NCBI GenBank assembly: GCA_036260375.1
Contig: DASZZZ010000044.1
Location: forward strand, 54,259-118,258
Direction: 5' to 3'
DNA: 64,000 nucleotides
Source of the DNA: DASZZZ01 sp036260375
Lineage (GTDB): Bacteria > Actinomycetota > CADDZG01 > WHSQ01
Below the pieces are notes generated by a model. That model did no database searches. It saw nothing but the letters and a program-made list of their open reading frames with translations, and was not told the origin of the DNA. The position numbers and the translations under genes are program-made. This document shows positions 7,290 to 16,043 of this stretch, one piece after another. Position 1 is the stretch's first letter; each line of letters starts with the position of its first letter.

Positions 7290-8141
7290 CTATGCGTCAC
7301 CGGCGCGCGGCGCCAGGAGCGCGTTGAGCGTGTGGTATCCGAGCCCACCCTCGAGACGGCCGTACGTGCCCGCCTCGAGCAGCTCGCGCGCCGCCGCCGC
7401 GACGACGGCGTAGGCCGCCTCGGCGAGCGCGGTGCCGACGGATACGCGCGCGACGCCGAGGGCCGCGAGCTCGGCGACCGAAGGCGCGCCCGGGCCCGCC
7501 ATGACGTTGAGCGGCAGCACGCCGTCGGCGAGCGCCGCGACCGCCTCCGGGTCGACGACGCCCGGGACGAAGAGGCTGTCGGCCCCGGCGTCGGCGTACG
7601 TCGCGCCGCGCGCGAGCGCGTCGTCGACACTCGCCGAGACGTCGCCGGCCGCGCCGAGGAAGACGTCGGTCCGGGCGTTGATCCACACGTCGAGCCCGAG
7701 GCGCGTCGCGGTCTCGCGCGCGCTCGCGATCCGGGACGCCTGCTCGTCCGGTCGCAGCAGCGCGCGCCCGCTGGCGGGAGACGCGTCCTCGAGGTTGATC
7801 CCGACCGCGCCCGCGTCAACGACGTCCTCGACCGTCTGCGCGACCGCGTCCGGCGACGGCCCGTAGCCGCCTTCGACGTCGACGCTGACCGGGACGTCGA
7901 CGCTGCGCACGATGCGGGCGACGCCCGCGGCCACGTCGGCGACGTCGAGGTTCTCGCCGTCGGCGGCGCCGAGGCTCCACGACATCCCCCCACTCGTCGT
8001 CGCGACCGCGCGCGCGCCGGCGTCGACTACGAGCGCGGCGGATGCCGCGTCCCACGCGTTGGGCAGCACCAGCGCCGAATCGGCGTGCAGCTCACGGAAG
8101 CGCGCCGCGTGTCGCCGCTGCCGCGCCGTCGTCGAGGTCAT
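7290..8141 (-). CDS. Isocitrate lyase/phosphoenolpyruvate mutase family protein
   Basis: 283 residues, ATG at 8141 behind AAAGGGA. The PEP mutase/ICL barrel is seen from LVLPNAWDAASAALVVDAG, through the metal-binding acidic stretch VSVDVEGGYGPSPD and INLEDAS, to INARTDVFL and GADSLFVPGV, ending with LPLNVMAGPGAPSVAELA. The KKCGH motif of isocitrate lyase is absent, as in the oxaloacetate decarboxylase, carboxyphosphonoenolpyruvate and PEP mutase-like branch. The exact reaction cannot be read from sequence; C-C or C-P lyase chemistry on a small 2-oxo acid is likely. It appears to be a single gene, convergent with none and followed by the MarR-GNAT gene in the opposite orientation of transcription start. 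Confidence 0.8.
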   Translation of the reverse strand: MTSTTARQRRHAARFRELHADSALVLPNAWDAASAALVVDAGARAVATTSGGMSWSLGAADGENLDVADVAAGVARIVRSVDVPVSVDVEGGYGPSPDAVAQTVEDVVDAGAVGINLEDASPASGRALLRPDEQASRIASARETATRLGLDVWINARTDVFLGAAGDVSASVDDALARGATYADAGADSLFVPGVVDPEAVAALADGVLPLNVMAGPGAPSVAELAALGVARVSVGTALAEAAYAVVAAAARELLEAGTYGRLEGGLGYHTLNALLAPRAGDA

Positions 8142-8241
8142 GGAGTCCCTTTCGTCGAGGTCGGGGAACCGTGACGCTAGCTCCGCCGCACGCGCGTGTC
8201 TGGCCGAAATCGGACGTCGACGACGGCCGCGGTACGACGGC

Positions 8242-9711
8242 CTATCGCGCGCGGCCGAGCGCCGCCGGGAGCGACGCCCACAGATGGCACAGGGCGTAGG
8301 AGCGCCACGGTCGCCAGCGCAGCGCGACGTCGTCGAGCCGCGCCCCCAACCCGAGCCGGACCCCCGCACGCCGCGCCCCCGCGTCGTCGCCGAGGAACAC
8401 GTCGGGATCGCCCAGCGCCCGCAGCGCGACGTAACCGGCGGTCCACGGGCCGATCCCGGGGACGGACAGCAACTGCGCGCGCGCTCGGTCGCGCTCCGCG
8501 CCCGGATCGAGCTCGACGTCGCCGTTCGCGAGCGCGCGACACAACGCGCCCAGCGCGCGCGTGCGGGCGCGCGGCATGCCGAGCATGTCGAGGTCCGAGT
8601 CCGCGATCGCCTCGGCGGTCGGGAACGTGCGCGTGATGCTTCCGACCGGCGCGTCGAGCGACTCGCCGAGGTGCGTCACGAGGGACTCCGTCAACGTCCG
8701 GGCGCGCGCCAGCGATACCTGTTGCCCCAGTACGGCGCGCACTGCGGTCTCCGGACCGGAGACCGCGCCCGGCACGCGCAACCCGGGCGTCGCCGTCACG
8801 AGCGGGCGCAGCGCCGGGTCCCTCGCCAGCGCGTCGTCGATCGCGACAGAGTCGGCGTCGAGGTCGAGCAGCCTGCGGCAGCGCGCCACCGCCGCGGCGA
8901 GGTCGCGCACGTCGCGCAGGCGGACCTTGCAGTCGACGTGTCGTCCGCCGTCGGAGAGCTCGACGACCCCGGGACCGTGCGGCAGCGCGAGCGCCCGTGC
9001 GTACGTCGCGCCGTCGTAGCTCTCGACGCCCGCGACCGCGCGCCGGCCGAGGAAGTCGAGCGTGTGGCCGACGGCGAAGGGACGCCGGTACGGCAGCCGC
9101 AGCGTCAGCTCGCCGACGGTCCGGCGCCCGCGCCCGGGCCGCGCACGGAGCTGTCCCGGCGTCGACGCGAACACGCGTCGGACGGTCTCGTTGAACTGCC
9201 GGATGCTCGAGAACCCCGCCGCGAACGCGACGTCGGAGAACGACATCTCCGTCGTCTCGATGAGCGTGCGCGCGACGTGCGCCCTGTTGGCGCGCGCCAG
9301 CGACCGCGGGCCGGCCCCGACCTCCGCGACGAGCGTCCTCCGGAGGTGCCGCTCGCTCACGTGCAGACGGGACGCCAGGCCCCCGACGCCCGCCCGGTCG
9401 ACCACTCCGTCGGCGATCAGCCTCATCGCACGCCCGCTCAGGTCGGCGCGCACGTCCCACTCCGGCGAGCCGGGCGTCGCATCCGGCAGGCAGCGCTTGC
9501 ACGCCCGGAGGCCGGCGCGCTGCGCGGCGGCCGCGGTCACGTAGAACCGGACGTTGCGCCGTCTCGGAGTGATGGCCGGACAGCTCGGACGGCAGTAGAC
9601 GCCCGTCGTCGTCACGCCGGTGACGAACATGCCGTCGAAGCGCTCGTCGCGGGACTGCACGATGCGATAGCAGGTGTCGAAGTCGTGGTGCACGCCGCCA
9701 TGATGGCGCAT
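8242..9711 (-). CDS. Ada-AlkA fusion: methylation-responsive regulator and DNA-3-methyladenine glycosylase II
   Basis: 489 residues (a GTG at 9693 is an alternative start). Residues 1-80 form the Ada zinc domain with GVYCRPSCP and CKRC, which takes methyl from phosphotriesters. Residues 90-190 are an AraC helix-turn-helix pair (SERHLRRTLVAEVGAGPRSL, FSDVAFAAGFSSIRQFNETV). Residues 200-489 are AlkA, with HhH-GPD elements VLGQQVSLARART and LLSVPGIGPWTAGYVALRAL and the catalytic Asp in DVFLGDD. This three-part fusion is known in actinobacteria and combines alkylation sensing with base excision. Any methyltransfer to its own regulon is inference. Confidence 0.92.
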   Translation of the reverse strand: MRHHGGVHHDFDTCYRIVQSRDERFDGMFVTGVTTTGVYCRPSCPAITPRRRNVRFYVTAAAAQRAGLRACKRCLPDATPGSPEWDVRADLSGRAMRLIADGVVDRAGVGGLASRLHVSERHLRRTLVAEVGAGPRSLARANRAHVARTLIETTEMSFSDVAFAAGFSSIRQFNETVRRVFASTPGQLRARPGRGRRTVGELTLRLPYRRPFAVGHTLDFLGRRAVAGVESYDGATYARALALPHGPGVVELSDGGRHVDCKVRLRDVRDLAAAVARCRRLLDLDADSVAIDDALARDPALRPLVTATPGLRVPGAVSGPETAVRAVLGQQVSLARARTLTESLVTHLGESLDAPVGSITRTFPTAEAIADSDLDMLGMPRARTRALGALCRALANGDVELDPGAERDRARAQLLSVPGIGPWTAGYVALRALGDPDVFLGDDAGARRAGVRLGLGARLDDVALRWRPWRSYALCHLWASLPAALGRAR

Positions 9712-9803
9712 GCCGGGGCCGTCGACCGGCGGTTATCGGACATGGTGTCGCGCGGCCCGGCGCATGGGGGCGACGCCCATCGAGCGCGCGTCGCCGTCCG
9801 TCC

Positions 9804-10265
9804 TCACGCAGGCGGCCGCAGGTCGCCGAGCTGCTCCGCGTACCACGGCCGCGCGACGTGCTCGACGATCGCGCGAATCGTCCACGCCGAGCCCCGGGGC
9901 TCGTCCCACGACTGCCTGCCGAGCGCGTCCAACCGCATGACGTAGACGCTCGCGAGCCGTCGAAGCCGCTCGCGGGCCTCGTTGAGCTCGACCTCGGTGA
10001 ACGGCGCCCAGTCCGGTCCGATGGTCACCAGGCTCCCGTGCCAGTGGTCCGGGTGGCCGGCGCGCCCGGCCGCGAGCGCCTCGATCTGCGCCAGGTGGTC
10101 GACCAGGTGATCGGCGTAGCGCCGGATGACCTTGTTGGGCGTGTAGATGCGATCTCCGCCCTCCGACACGCGCGGACGCCCGTCCCAGTGGAGCCACGTC
10201 GCGGCGAGCTCGAGCGTCCGCTCGACACCTCGTACGACCAACTGCCCCAGATCGTCGTCGTCCAC
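9804..10265 (-). CDS. DinB-like domain protein
   Basis: 153 residues from GTG 10265, which follows GGGAGG at good spacing; a longer open frame upstream overlaps the divergent ArsR gene and is not believed. The sequence is helical with NKVIRRYADHLVDHLAQIEA, where the spaced His residues resemble the metal triad of DinB/YfiT-like four-helix bundles, and SAWTIRAIVEHVARPWYAEQ near the C-terminus. Members include thiol-dependent transferases (bacillithiol or mycothiol) and many proteins of unknown role. It lies divergent from an ArsR-family gene 90 bp away, which likely controls it. Confidence 0.65.
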   Translation of the reverse strand: MDDDDLGQLVVRGVERTLELAATWLHWDGRPRVSEGGDRIYTPNKVIRRYADHLVDHLAQIEALAAGRAGHPDHWHGSLVTIGPDWAPFTEVELNEARERLRRLASVYVMRLDALGRQSWDEPRGSAWTIRAIVEHVARPWYAEQLGDLRPPA

Positions 10266-10343
10266 GTGGCCTCCCAGATCGCGCGTCGGATTCCCGGAAC
10301 CTACCGGCGGGACGGTTCGGGCGCCGACGAAGTGTCGACGCGC

Positions 10344-10349
10344 TAACGT
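10344..10349 (+). promoter_or_regulatory. -10 box of leaderless arsR-type transcript
   Basis: TAACGT ends exactly six bases before the GTG at 10356, so transcription would begin at or next to the start codon. No ribosome-binding site is present before that GTG. Confidence 0.5.
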
Positions 10350-10355
10350 CGCGGC

Positions 10356-11090
10356 GTGGCCACCGACTTCGCGTCGATCGCGCGCGTGCTCGCGAATCCG
10401 AATCGAGCCGCGATGGTCGACAGGTTGATGGACGGCGTGCCCGTCACCGCGGGAGAGCTCGCGCGGGCCGCCGGCGTCAGCCCGTCGACCGCGAGCGACC
10501 ATCTAGCCCAGCTGCAGAGGGCCGGTCTCGTGACGGCCACGAAAGCCGGACGGCGGCGCTACTTCCGCCTCGGCGGGCCCGGCGTGGCCGAGGCCCTCGA
10601 GGCGTTCGCGCAGCTGTGTCCGCCACGCGACGTGCGCTCGCTGCGACAGGCGCGTGACGCGCACGACGTCGCGTACCTGCGGACGTGCTACGACCATCTC
10701 GCGGGTGCGGTCGCCGTCGCGCTGGCCGAGAGGCTTCAGTCGCTCGGCTGGCTGCGGTTCGACGACGCGCCCGTCGTGACGTCCCTCGGAGCGGCCCGCT
10801 TCGCGTCGATCGGCGTCGACGTCGAGGCCGCTCGCGCCGCGCGCCGGGCGTTCGCCCGCCAGTGCCTCGACTGGACCGAGCGCCGCCCACATCTCGCGGG
10901 AGCGCTGGGGGCCGCGGTGGCGGAGGCCTTCTTCGACAACGGCTGGATCCGTCGCCGACCGTCCGGGCGCGGGGTGACGCTCACCGCGGACGGCGTCTCG
11001 GAGCTGCACGCGCGTTTCGGCCTGCGTGTGGAGGCGCCGGCGGGCCCGTCGTCGGGCCGACGCCCGTCTCGTTCCGGCGCGCGCGCCTGA
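10356..11090 (+). CDS. ArsR-family winged-helix regulator
   Basis: 244 residues. The N-terminal 80 residues form an ArsR/SmtB helix-turn-helix: IARVLANPNRAAMVDRLMDG, AGELARAAGVSPSTASDHLA, LQRAGLVTATKAGRRRYFRL. The C-terminal 130 residues (ACYDHLAG-like TCYDHLAGAVAVALAERLQ, RRAFARQCLDWTERRPHLAG) belong to the longer ArsR type common in actinobacteria. The classical metal-binding ELCVCDL site is missing, so metal sensing is unlikely. Divergent DinB-like gene is the likely target. The -10 box six bases ahead implies a leaderless mRNA. Confidence 0.85.
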   Translation: MATDFASIARVLANPNRAAMVDRLMDGVPVTAGELARAAGVSPSTASDHLAQLQRAGLVTATKAGRRRYFRLGGPGVAEALEAFAQLCPPRDVRSLRQARDAHDVAYLRTCYDHLAGAVAVALAERLQSLGWLRFDDAPVVTSLGAARFASIGVDVEAARAARRAFARQCLDWTERRPHLAGALGAAVAEAFFDNGWIRRRPSGRGVTLTADGVSELHARFGLRVEAPAGPSSGRRPSRSGARA

Positions 11091-11120
11091 TCGCGCGACG
11101 CCACGGCGATCGCCGGCACG

Positions 11121-11138
11121 CTTACCTTGGAGTAGGTT
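11121..11138. promoter_or_regulatory. CTTAC-N6-GTAGG palindrome and -10 box before 2H-like gene
   Basis: CTTAC-CTTGGA-GTAGG (11121-11136) matches the recurrent CCTAC-N6-GTAGG element with one mismatch. TAGGTT (11133-11138) doubles as a -10 box eight bases before the ATG at 11147, so the element could control a near-leaderless promoter. Confidence 0.45.
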
Positions 11139-11146
11139 GTTGATCC

Positions 11147-11686
11147 ATGACGCCCATGCGCACGCTCGAGACCTTCGTCACCCTCGTGCTCGAGGATCAG
11201 TCGCCGGAGCTCGCCGACGCCCACCGCGAGCTGTACCCGGAGCGGATCCCCGAACGGATCCCGCTGTCGCTGACGCTCCTGTACCCGTGGGTGCCGGCGG
11301 AGTCCGTCACGGCGGACGACCTGCGACGACTGGAGGAGTTCTTCTCCAGCCGGCCCCCGCTCGCGTTCGCGCTCGTCGACGTCGCCGAGTTCCCCGGCGA
11401 GGTCGTCTACGCCGTGCCGGAGCCCGACGACGAGCTGCGCGCGACGATGCGGGGGCTGTGGGCGATGTTTCCGCAATACCCGCCCTACGGCGAAGAGGGT
11501 GGAGACCCACCGCCGCACTGCACGCTCGGGCGGTTGGAGGGCGATCACGCCGTCACGTTCGAGCAGGTCGCAGATCGAGTGCGCCCGATCCTGCCGGTGC
11601 AGTGCGTCGTCGAGGAGGCGACGCTGATGGAGGAGTACGAGCCCGATCGCTGCCGCGTGCGGCGGACGTTCCCGTTCGCACGCTGA
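11147..11686 (+). CDS. 2H phosphoesterase (2'-5' RNA ligase-like) with one altered motif
   Basis: 179 residues with the two-lobed outline of the LigT/2H family. The second catalytic motif is intact (PPHCTLGR, H-x-T near residue 125). The first is changed: IPLSLTLLYPW near residue 40 has Ser where the family has His (H-x-T-L-L-Y-P). The YPW context makes the alignment firm. Loss of one of two catalytic histidines would stop normal 2',3'-cyclic phosphodiesterase chemistry, so the protein may only bind its ligand. A recurrent CCTAC-like palindrome precedes it. Confidence 0.7.
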   Translation: MTPMRTLETFVTLVLEDQSPELADAHRELYPERIPERIPLSLTLLYPWVPAESVTADDLRRLEEFFSSRPPLAFALVDVAEFPGEVVYAVPEPDDELRATMRGLWAMFPQYPPYGEEGGDPPPHCTLGRLEGDHAVTFEQVADRVRPILPVQCVVEEATLMEEYEPDRCRVRRTFPFAR

Positions 11687-11744
11687 CTCCGCCGCACCAA
11701 CGCTGGACGCGTTCACGAAACGTCTCGCCACCGGACGGCGACGT

Positions 11745-12716
11745 CTACGCCCGCGGCGGCTCGGCCCGGCTCGTGAGGTAGGCGCCCAGCAGCACCAGCG
11801 CCGTACCCGACAGCGAGATCAGCGCGACGGTCTCGTCCCTCGAGACCACCCCCAGGACGATCGCCACCACCGGCACGAAGTAGATCGTGACCGACGCACG
11901 CGCCGGTCCGACGCGGCTCGCGAGCGTCGTCATCCACACGTACGCCACGCCCGTGCCGAGACACCCGAGCGGCACGGTCGCGAGCAGGCTCGGCCACGCG
12001 AACGCGGAGTCGCCCATCGACGCGAGCGCGGGTCCAACGGTCAGCACGAGCGCCACGAGCTGGACCCTCGACAGCACCGGCAGCGACCCGTACTTCCGCT
12101 GCAGGGGCACGACGACGTTCAAGGCGATGCCGTACGAGATCGTCGCCAGCAGGACCAGGACCAGCCCGGTGACCGACGACCGCGCGTCGCGCGTCGCGGG
12201 CCACCCGATCGCCACCACGCCGGCGAAACCGATGACGAGCCCGACGGCCTGGACGAGGCCCGGGAGCCGGCGCGCGACCAGGGTCGCCACGAGCGTCGCG
12301 AACAGCGGCACCGACCCGTTGACCATCCCGGCGAGGGACGAGTCGATCCACTGCTGGGCGACGGGGAAGAGCAGGAACGGCACCGCCATCCACAACGCTC
12401 CGACGACGACGATCCCGCCCATGTCCGAGAGGTCGACCGGCGCCCGCGCCGTCGGCAACCACGCGATCGTCGTCACGCCGAACGAGACGCGCAAGAACGC
12501 GATCACCGCTGGCTCGAAGCTCTCGAGGGCGACTTCGATGAAGACGAACGACGAGCCCCACACGAGCGCGATCCCCGACACGAGCATCCAGTCCCGGATC
12601 GAGAACGCGCCCGCGCTCGGACCCGGCGGCGCCGTCGCACGTCCCCTCGTCGCCGGTGGCGCGGTCACCGCCGGCTCGCGCCGGCGCGCCGTCCACGACG
12701 ATGGTCGAACGCGCAC
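11745..12716 (-). CDS. EamA/DMT superfamily transporter
   Basis: 323 residues from GTG 12716, five bases behind GAGGAG. Ten membrane helices in two EamA repeats can be traced: the first starts at MLVSGIALVWGSSFVFIEVA, the second at SSVTGLVLVLLATISYGIAL, with the typical end SVTIYFVPVVAIVLGVVSRD. These carriers export amino acids, nucleotides or drugs by proton exchange. It is divergent from an aromatic-amino-acid-type decarboxylase, so export of an amine or amino acid made there is possible but unproven. A CTTAC-N6-GTAGG palindrome lies between them. Confidence 0.85.
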   Translation of the reverse strand: MRVRPSSWTARRREPAVTAPPATRGRATAPPGPSAGAFSIRDWMLVSGIALVWGSSFVFIEVALESFEPAVIAFLRVSFGVTTIAWLPTARAPVDLSDMGGIVVVGALWMAVPFLLFPVAQQWIDSSLAGMVNGSVPLFATLVATLVARRLPGLVQAVGLVIGFAGVVAIGWPATRDARSSVTGLVLVLLATISYGIALNVVVPLQRKYGSLPVLSRVQLVALVLTVGPALASMGDSAFAWPSLLATVPLGCLGTGVAYVWMTTLASRVGPARASVTIYFVPVVAIVLGVVSRDETVALISLSGTALVLLGAYLTSRAEPPRA

Positions 12717-12751
12717 CGCATCTCCTCGACTGGAAGGGGGACCGACAAGTA

Positions 12752-12767
12752 CTTACTACATAGTAGG
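12752..12767. promoter_or_regulatory. CTTAC-N6-GTAGG palindrome between exporter and decarboxylase
   Basis: CTTAC-TACATA-GTAGG, one mismatch from the CCTAC-N6-GTAGG element. The inner 12 bases TACTACATAGTA are a perfect palindrome apart from the central pair. It sits 36 bp from the exporter start and 67 bp from the decarboxylase start, fit for control of either. Confidence 0.5.
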
Positions 12768-12821
12768 AACACGTGTCGCGCAGCGCTTCGGATTCCGAAG
12801 AAAAGAAAGCGCGGTTCTTGC

Positions 12822-12827
12822 TACCTT
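12822..12827 (+). promoter_or_regulatory. -10 box of leaderless decarboxylase transcript
   Basis: TACCTT ends exactly six bases before the ATG at 12834. No Shine-Dalgarno sequence is seen in GCGCAC between them. Confidence 0.5.
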
Positions 12828-12833
12828 GCGCAC

Positions 12834-14270
12834 ATGCACGAACTCCACGACTCCGCCGACCTGCACATGGCGGTCGCGTCCAGAGAGCTCCTGACGACCG
12901 CCGTCGACATCGTCGAACGCCATCGCGACGACGTCAGCCGGCTGCCCGTGAGCGTCGACGTGTCGCCCGCAGAGGTCCGGGACGCCCTCGGACGCTACGA
13001 CTTCTCCGCGCCACACGACGCGCGCCGGGTGCTCGAGCACGTCACGGACCTGCTCACGAAGTGGACGGTGCACACCACGCATCCGCGTTACTTCGGACTG
13101 TTCAACCCGTCGCCCGCGCTCTTGGGGATCGTCGGCGACACGCTGGCCGCGGCGTTCAACCCTCAGCTCGCGGCGTGGAGCCACGCGCCGGCGGCCAACG
13201 AGATCGAACGGCACGTCCTCGGCTTCGTCGGCGAGCGGGCCGGCTACCCGAGGGAGCGCGTCGCCGGATCGTTCACGACGGGCGGGGCCGAGGCGAACCT
13301 CACCGCGGTCCTTCTCGCGCTGACGAAGACGGCGCCACAGGTCGGCGAGGCCGGCGTGCGGGCGTTGGCGGGCGATCCGGTCTTCTACGCGTCGCAGGAG
13401 AGCCACCTCGCGTGGGTCAAGATCGCCCACGTGTGCGGCCTGGGCCGTGGCGCCGTGCGTCTCGTGCCCGTCGACGACGACCTGCGAATGGACGTCGGCG
13501 CGCTGGCCACGATGGTGGAGGACGATCGCCGCCGGGGGGCAATCCCGTTCATGGTCGCGGCGACCGCGGGCACGACGGGTGTGGGCGCGATCGACCCGCT
13601 GCCCGAGATCGCGGCGCTGTGCGCGTCCGAGGACATCGGCTTCCACGTCGATGCGGCGTGGGGTGGAGCGGTCGTCCTGAGCGACGCGTTGCGCACGCAC
13701 GTGCGCGGGATGGAGCAGGCCGACTCCATCACGCTCGACGCGCACAAGTGGCTCTCGGCACCCATGGGAGCGGGAATGTTCCTGTGCCGGGACGCCGACC
13801 GGCTGAACGAGGTGTTCCGGATCACCACGCGCTACATGCCGGCGACGGTCGCGGAGACGGCCGACCCCTACACGAGCTCGATCCAGTGGTCGCGCAGGTT
13901 CATCGGCCTCAAGGTCTTCCTCACGCTCGCCACGCTCGGGCGGCGTGGCTACGAAGCGCAGATCGAACGCGACTGCGCCCTCGGGCGCGAGCTGCGGGAC
14001 GGCCTGCGGAGCGACGGGTGGCGCATCGAGAACGACACGCCGCTGCCGTTGGTGTGCTTCACCGATCCGACGGTCGCAACGGCGCGCGCCGACGACGTGA
14101 CGCGCGCGGTCGCCGAAGACGTCGTCGCGAGCGGTCGCGCGTGGGTGTCCACGGTCGGGGTGCGGGGCAGGACGGCGATACGCGCGTGCATCACGAGCCA
14201 TCGGACGACGGCCGAAGACGTTCGCGCGCTGCGCGACGCGTTGGCGGCCGCCCGCAGCCGCAATCCCTAG
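12834..14270 (+). CDS. PLP-dependent group II decarboxylase
   Basis: 478 residues, standard for aromatic-L-amino-acid, histidine and glutamate-type decarboxylases of fold type I. Visible marks are the substrate loop HPRYFGLFNPSPALLG, GSFTTGGAEANLTA for phosphate binding, MVAATAGTTGVGAIDP, FHVDAAWGGAVVLSD with the PLP-pairing Asp, and the Schiff-base lysine in TLDAHKWLSAPMG. The substrate cannot be fixed from sequence. It shares a 117-bp divergent promoter region with a DMT exporter, a pairing seen where an amine product is exported. A related enzyme lies at 28921-30327 but is clearly a different branch. Confidence 0.85.
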   Translation: MHELHDSADLHMAVASRELLTTAVDIVERHRDDVSRLPVSVDVSPAEVRDALGRYDFSAPHDARRVLEHVTDLLTKWTVHTTHPRYFGLFNPSPALLGIVGDTLAAAFNPQLAAWSHAPAANEIERHVLGFVGERAGYPRERVAGSFTTGGAEANLTAVLLALTKTAPQVGEAGVRALAGDPVFYASQESHLAWVKIAHVCGLGRGAVRLVPVDDDLRMDVGALATMVEDDRRRGAIPFMVAATAGTTGVGAIDPLPEIAALCASEDIGFHVDAAWGGAVVLSDALRTHVRGMEQADSITLDAHKWLSAPMGAGMFLCRDADRLNEVFRITTRYMPATVAETADPYTSSIQWSRRFIGLKVFLTLATLGRRGYEAQIERDCALGRELRDGLRSDGWRIENDTPLPLVCFTDPTVATARADDVTRAVAEDVVASGRAWVSTVGVRGRTAIRACITSHRTTAEDVRALRDALAAARSRNP

Positions 14271-14333
14271 AGCGCGCCCGCCGCAGAGGGCGCCCCGACC
14301 GCGCCTACTTGCCTTTCGACGTCGGCCGACGGC

Positions 14334-15929
14334 CTATCTCGGCGACGACGCCGCGCGACGCGCCGACCGGACGGCCGCCCACAGCAACGCCGCGAGCGCC
14401 ACCGCGGCGGCGGCCGGCAGCGTCCAGCTCGGCGCGCTGCGGCCGGGGCGCGGCCCGGCCGTCGCGTCCGTGCGCAACACGGATATCGATCCCGAGTCCT
14501 CCAGAACCGCGACGCGGTCGGCGACGGCCGCGATGGCCCTGGGGTGGCGCAGCCCCCACATCGCCGTCGACGCCTCGTTCGTCCGCTCGTCGACGCGCGT
14601 GACCGTGCCGTCCCAGTAGTCCGCCACCCACGCCGCGCCGTCGTGCGCGACGACGTCCGCCGGGGCCGGACCCATCGGCACGCGCGCGACGACGGCGTCG
14701 TCCGACGGATCGATCCGCACGAGCTCGTCCCGCCCCCAGTCCGTCGTCCACACCGCGCCCGCGGACGCCGCGATCGCGCCGGGACGACCGCCGACCCGGA
14801 TCTCGGCGACGACGTCGCCGGTCGCCTCGTCGAGACGCATCACCATCCCGCGGTCGAAGTCGCTCACCCACACGTTTCCGTCCGACACCGCGACGTCGTT
14901 CGGCCCGCCTCCGAGGACGATCGGGGGCCCGGCGGCCTCGCCCGTCCGCGGGTCGATGCGCGCGACGGTGCCGCCGTCGTGGCTGGCGACCCACACGTGT
15001 CGCTCCCCCATCGCGATCGCGGACGGCGGGTCGTCCGTCCTCAGCGACGCGGTGACCCGGCGTTCGGCGAGGTCCACTCGTTGGATCACGCCCGGCGTCG
15101 CGGCGACGACCCACAGCGCGTCCGCCGTCGCCGCGACGCGGTCGGGGAAGCGCGTCACGTCGACGGGCTTCCCGACGACGTCGCCGCGCCCGAGGTCGAC
15201 CTCGTGCAGGCCTGCGTAGTACTCCCCGAGCCACAGCGTGTCGCCCGCGGCGTCGAGCGCCGACAGGTCGCGGTCGCCGAGCCCGATGCGCGTCATCGCG
15301 GCCGGGGGCTCGGGCGACCGCGACGCCGGCAGCTCGCCGGCGGGCACGACGTCGGCGAGCACCTCTCCCAACAGCGGCACCGCGTCGGAGCGGTCCCACG
15401 AGTGCAAGCTCGCCGTGTAGGGAACGCCTCGGTGCCGCCATCTGAAGACCACGTGGTCGCCGTGATAGGAGCCCCAGCGCGAGCTCGCGTACGGGGGCGC
15501 CTGGAACAGCGAGCCTCTCTTTCCGCCGAGCCGCGCCACGCCGAGCGGCGTCGATCCCGCCGGCGGCTTCCCGACCTCGACGTCGCCGCGCAGGACGGCG
15601 AAGTGCAGGAACCGTCCGGGGTGGTTGCGCGCCCGCCCGCGCGGATACGGAGCGCCGTAGCCCATCTCGACGCCCACGATCGCGCCGCGATCCTCGAGGA
15701 CGCGCGCGGTCAACGGAGGCGGCGGCTGGCTGGGGTGGCCCATCGTCGCGCGCGGCAGACGCTCGGGGCACAGGACCGCGAACGACGCTTTCGCCTGGGC
15801 GCGACGACAAACCGTCACGACCTCATCGGGCACCGGCGACAGCTGCGCGACCGCGGGCGGAGCGGCGCGACCGATGCCGCCGAGGCCCGCGATCGCGATC
15901 GCGGCCGAGATCGACACAGCTCTTCTCAT
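14334..15929 (-). CDS. Exported YVTN/NHL-type beta-propeller protein with C-terminal anchor
   Basis: 531 residues from ATG 15929. An N-terminal signal peptide (MRRAVSISAAIAIAGLGGIG) is followed by a globular domain (about 40-215), then a propeller of six or seven repeats such as VWVSDFDRGMVMRLDEATGD and WVADYWDGTVTRVDERT (about 215-485). A membrane helix LPAAAAVALAALLWAAV and an Arg tail end the protein, so it is held in the membrane facing outside. Propellers of this kind bind proteins or sugars; no catalytic motif is visible. It is divergent from the ECF sigma factor at 16044 and may belong to its regulon. Confidence 0.7.
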   Translation of the reverse strand: MRRAVSISAAIAIAGLGGIGRAAPPAVAQLSPVPDEVVTVCRRAQAKASFAVLCPERLPRATMGHPSQPPPPLTARVLEDRGAIVGVEMGYGAPYPRGRARNHPGRFLHFAVLRGDVEVGKPPAGSTPLGVARLGGKRGSLFQAPPYASSRWGSYHGDHVVFRWRHRGVPYTASLHSWDRSDAVPLLGEVLADVVPAGELPASRSPEPPAAMTRIGLGDRDLSALDAAGDTLWLGEYYAGLHEVDLGRGDVVGKPVDVTRFPDRVAATADALWVVAATPGVIQRVDLAERRVTASLRTDDPPSAIAMGERHVWVASHDGGTVARIDPRTGEAAGPPIVLGGGPNDVAVSDGNVWVSDFDRGMVMRLDEATGDVVAEIRVGGRPGAIAASAGAVWTTDWGRDELVRIDPSDDAVVARVPMGPAPADVVAHDGAAWVADYWDGTVTRVDERTNEASTAMWGLRHPRAIAAVADRVAVLEDSGSISVLRTDATAGPRPGRSAPSWTLPAAAAVALAALLWAAVRSARRAASSPR

Positions 15930-16043
15930 GCGACCTGTTCGACCGTTCGAACTCGGCGAAGGTTCGCACGCGTGTCGACTAAGCGGAAGGCGCTCCCACA
16001 GACTTGTGTCCGGTAGAGGAACGGGATACGGACGGAGGATCGG

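Noticed and set aside
14271..14333. CGTCGG-CCGACG palindrome as a terminator after the decarboxylase gene
   Set aside because: Only six base pairs without a loop in GC-rich DNA, not distinguishable from chance.
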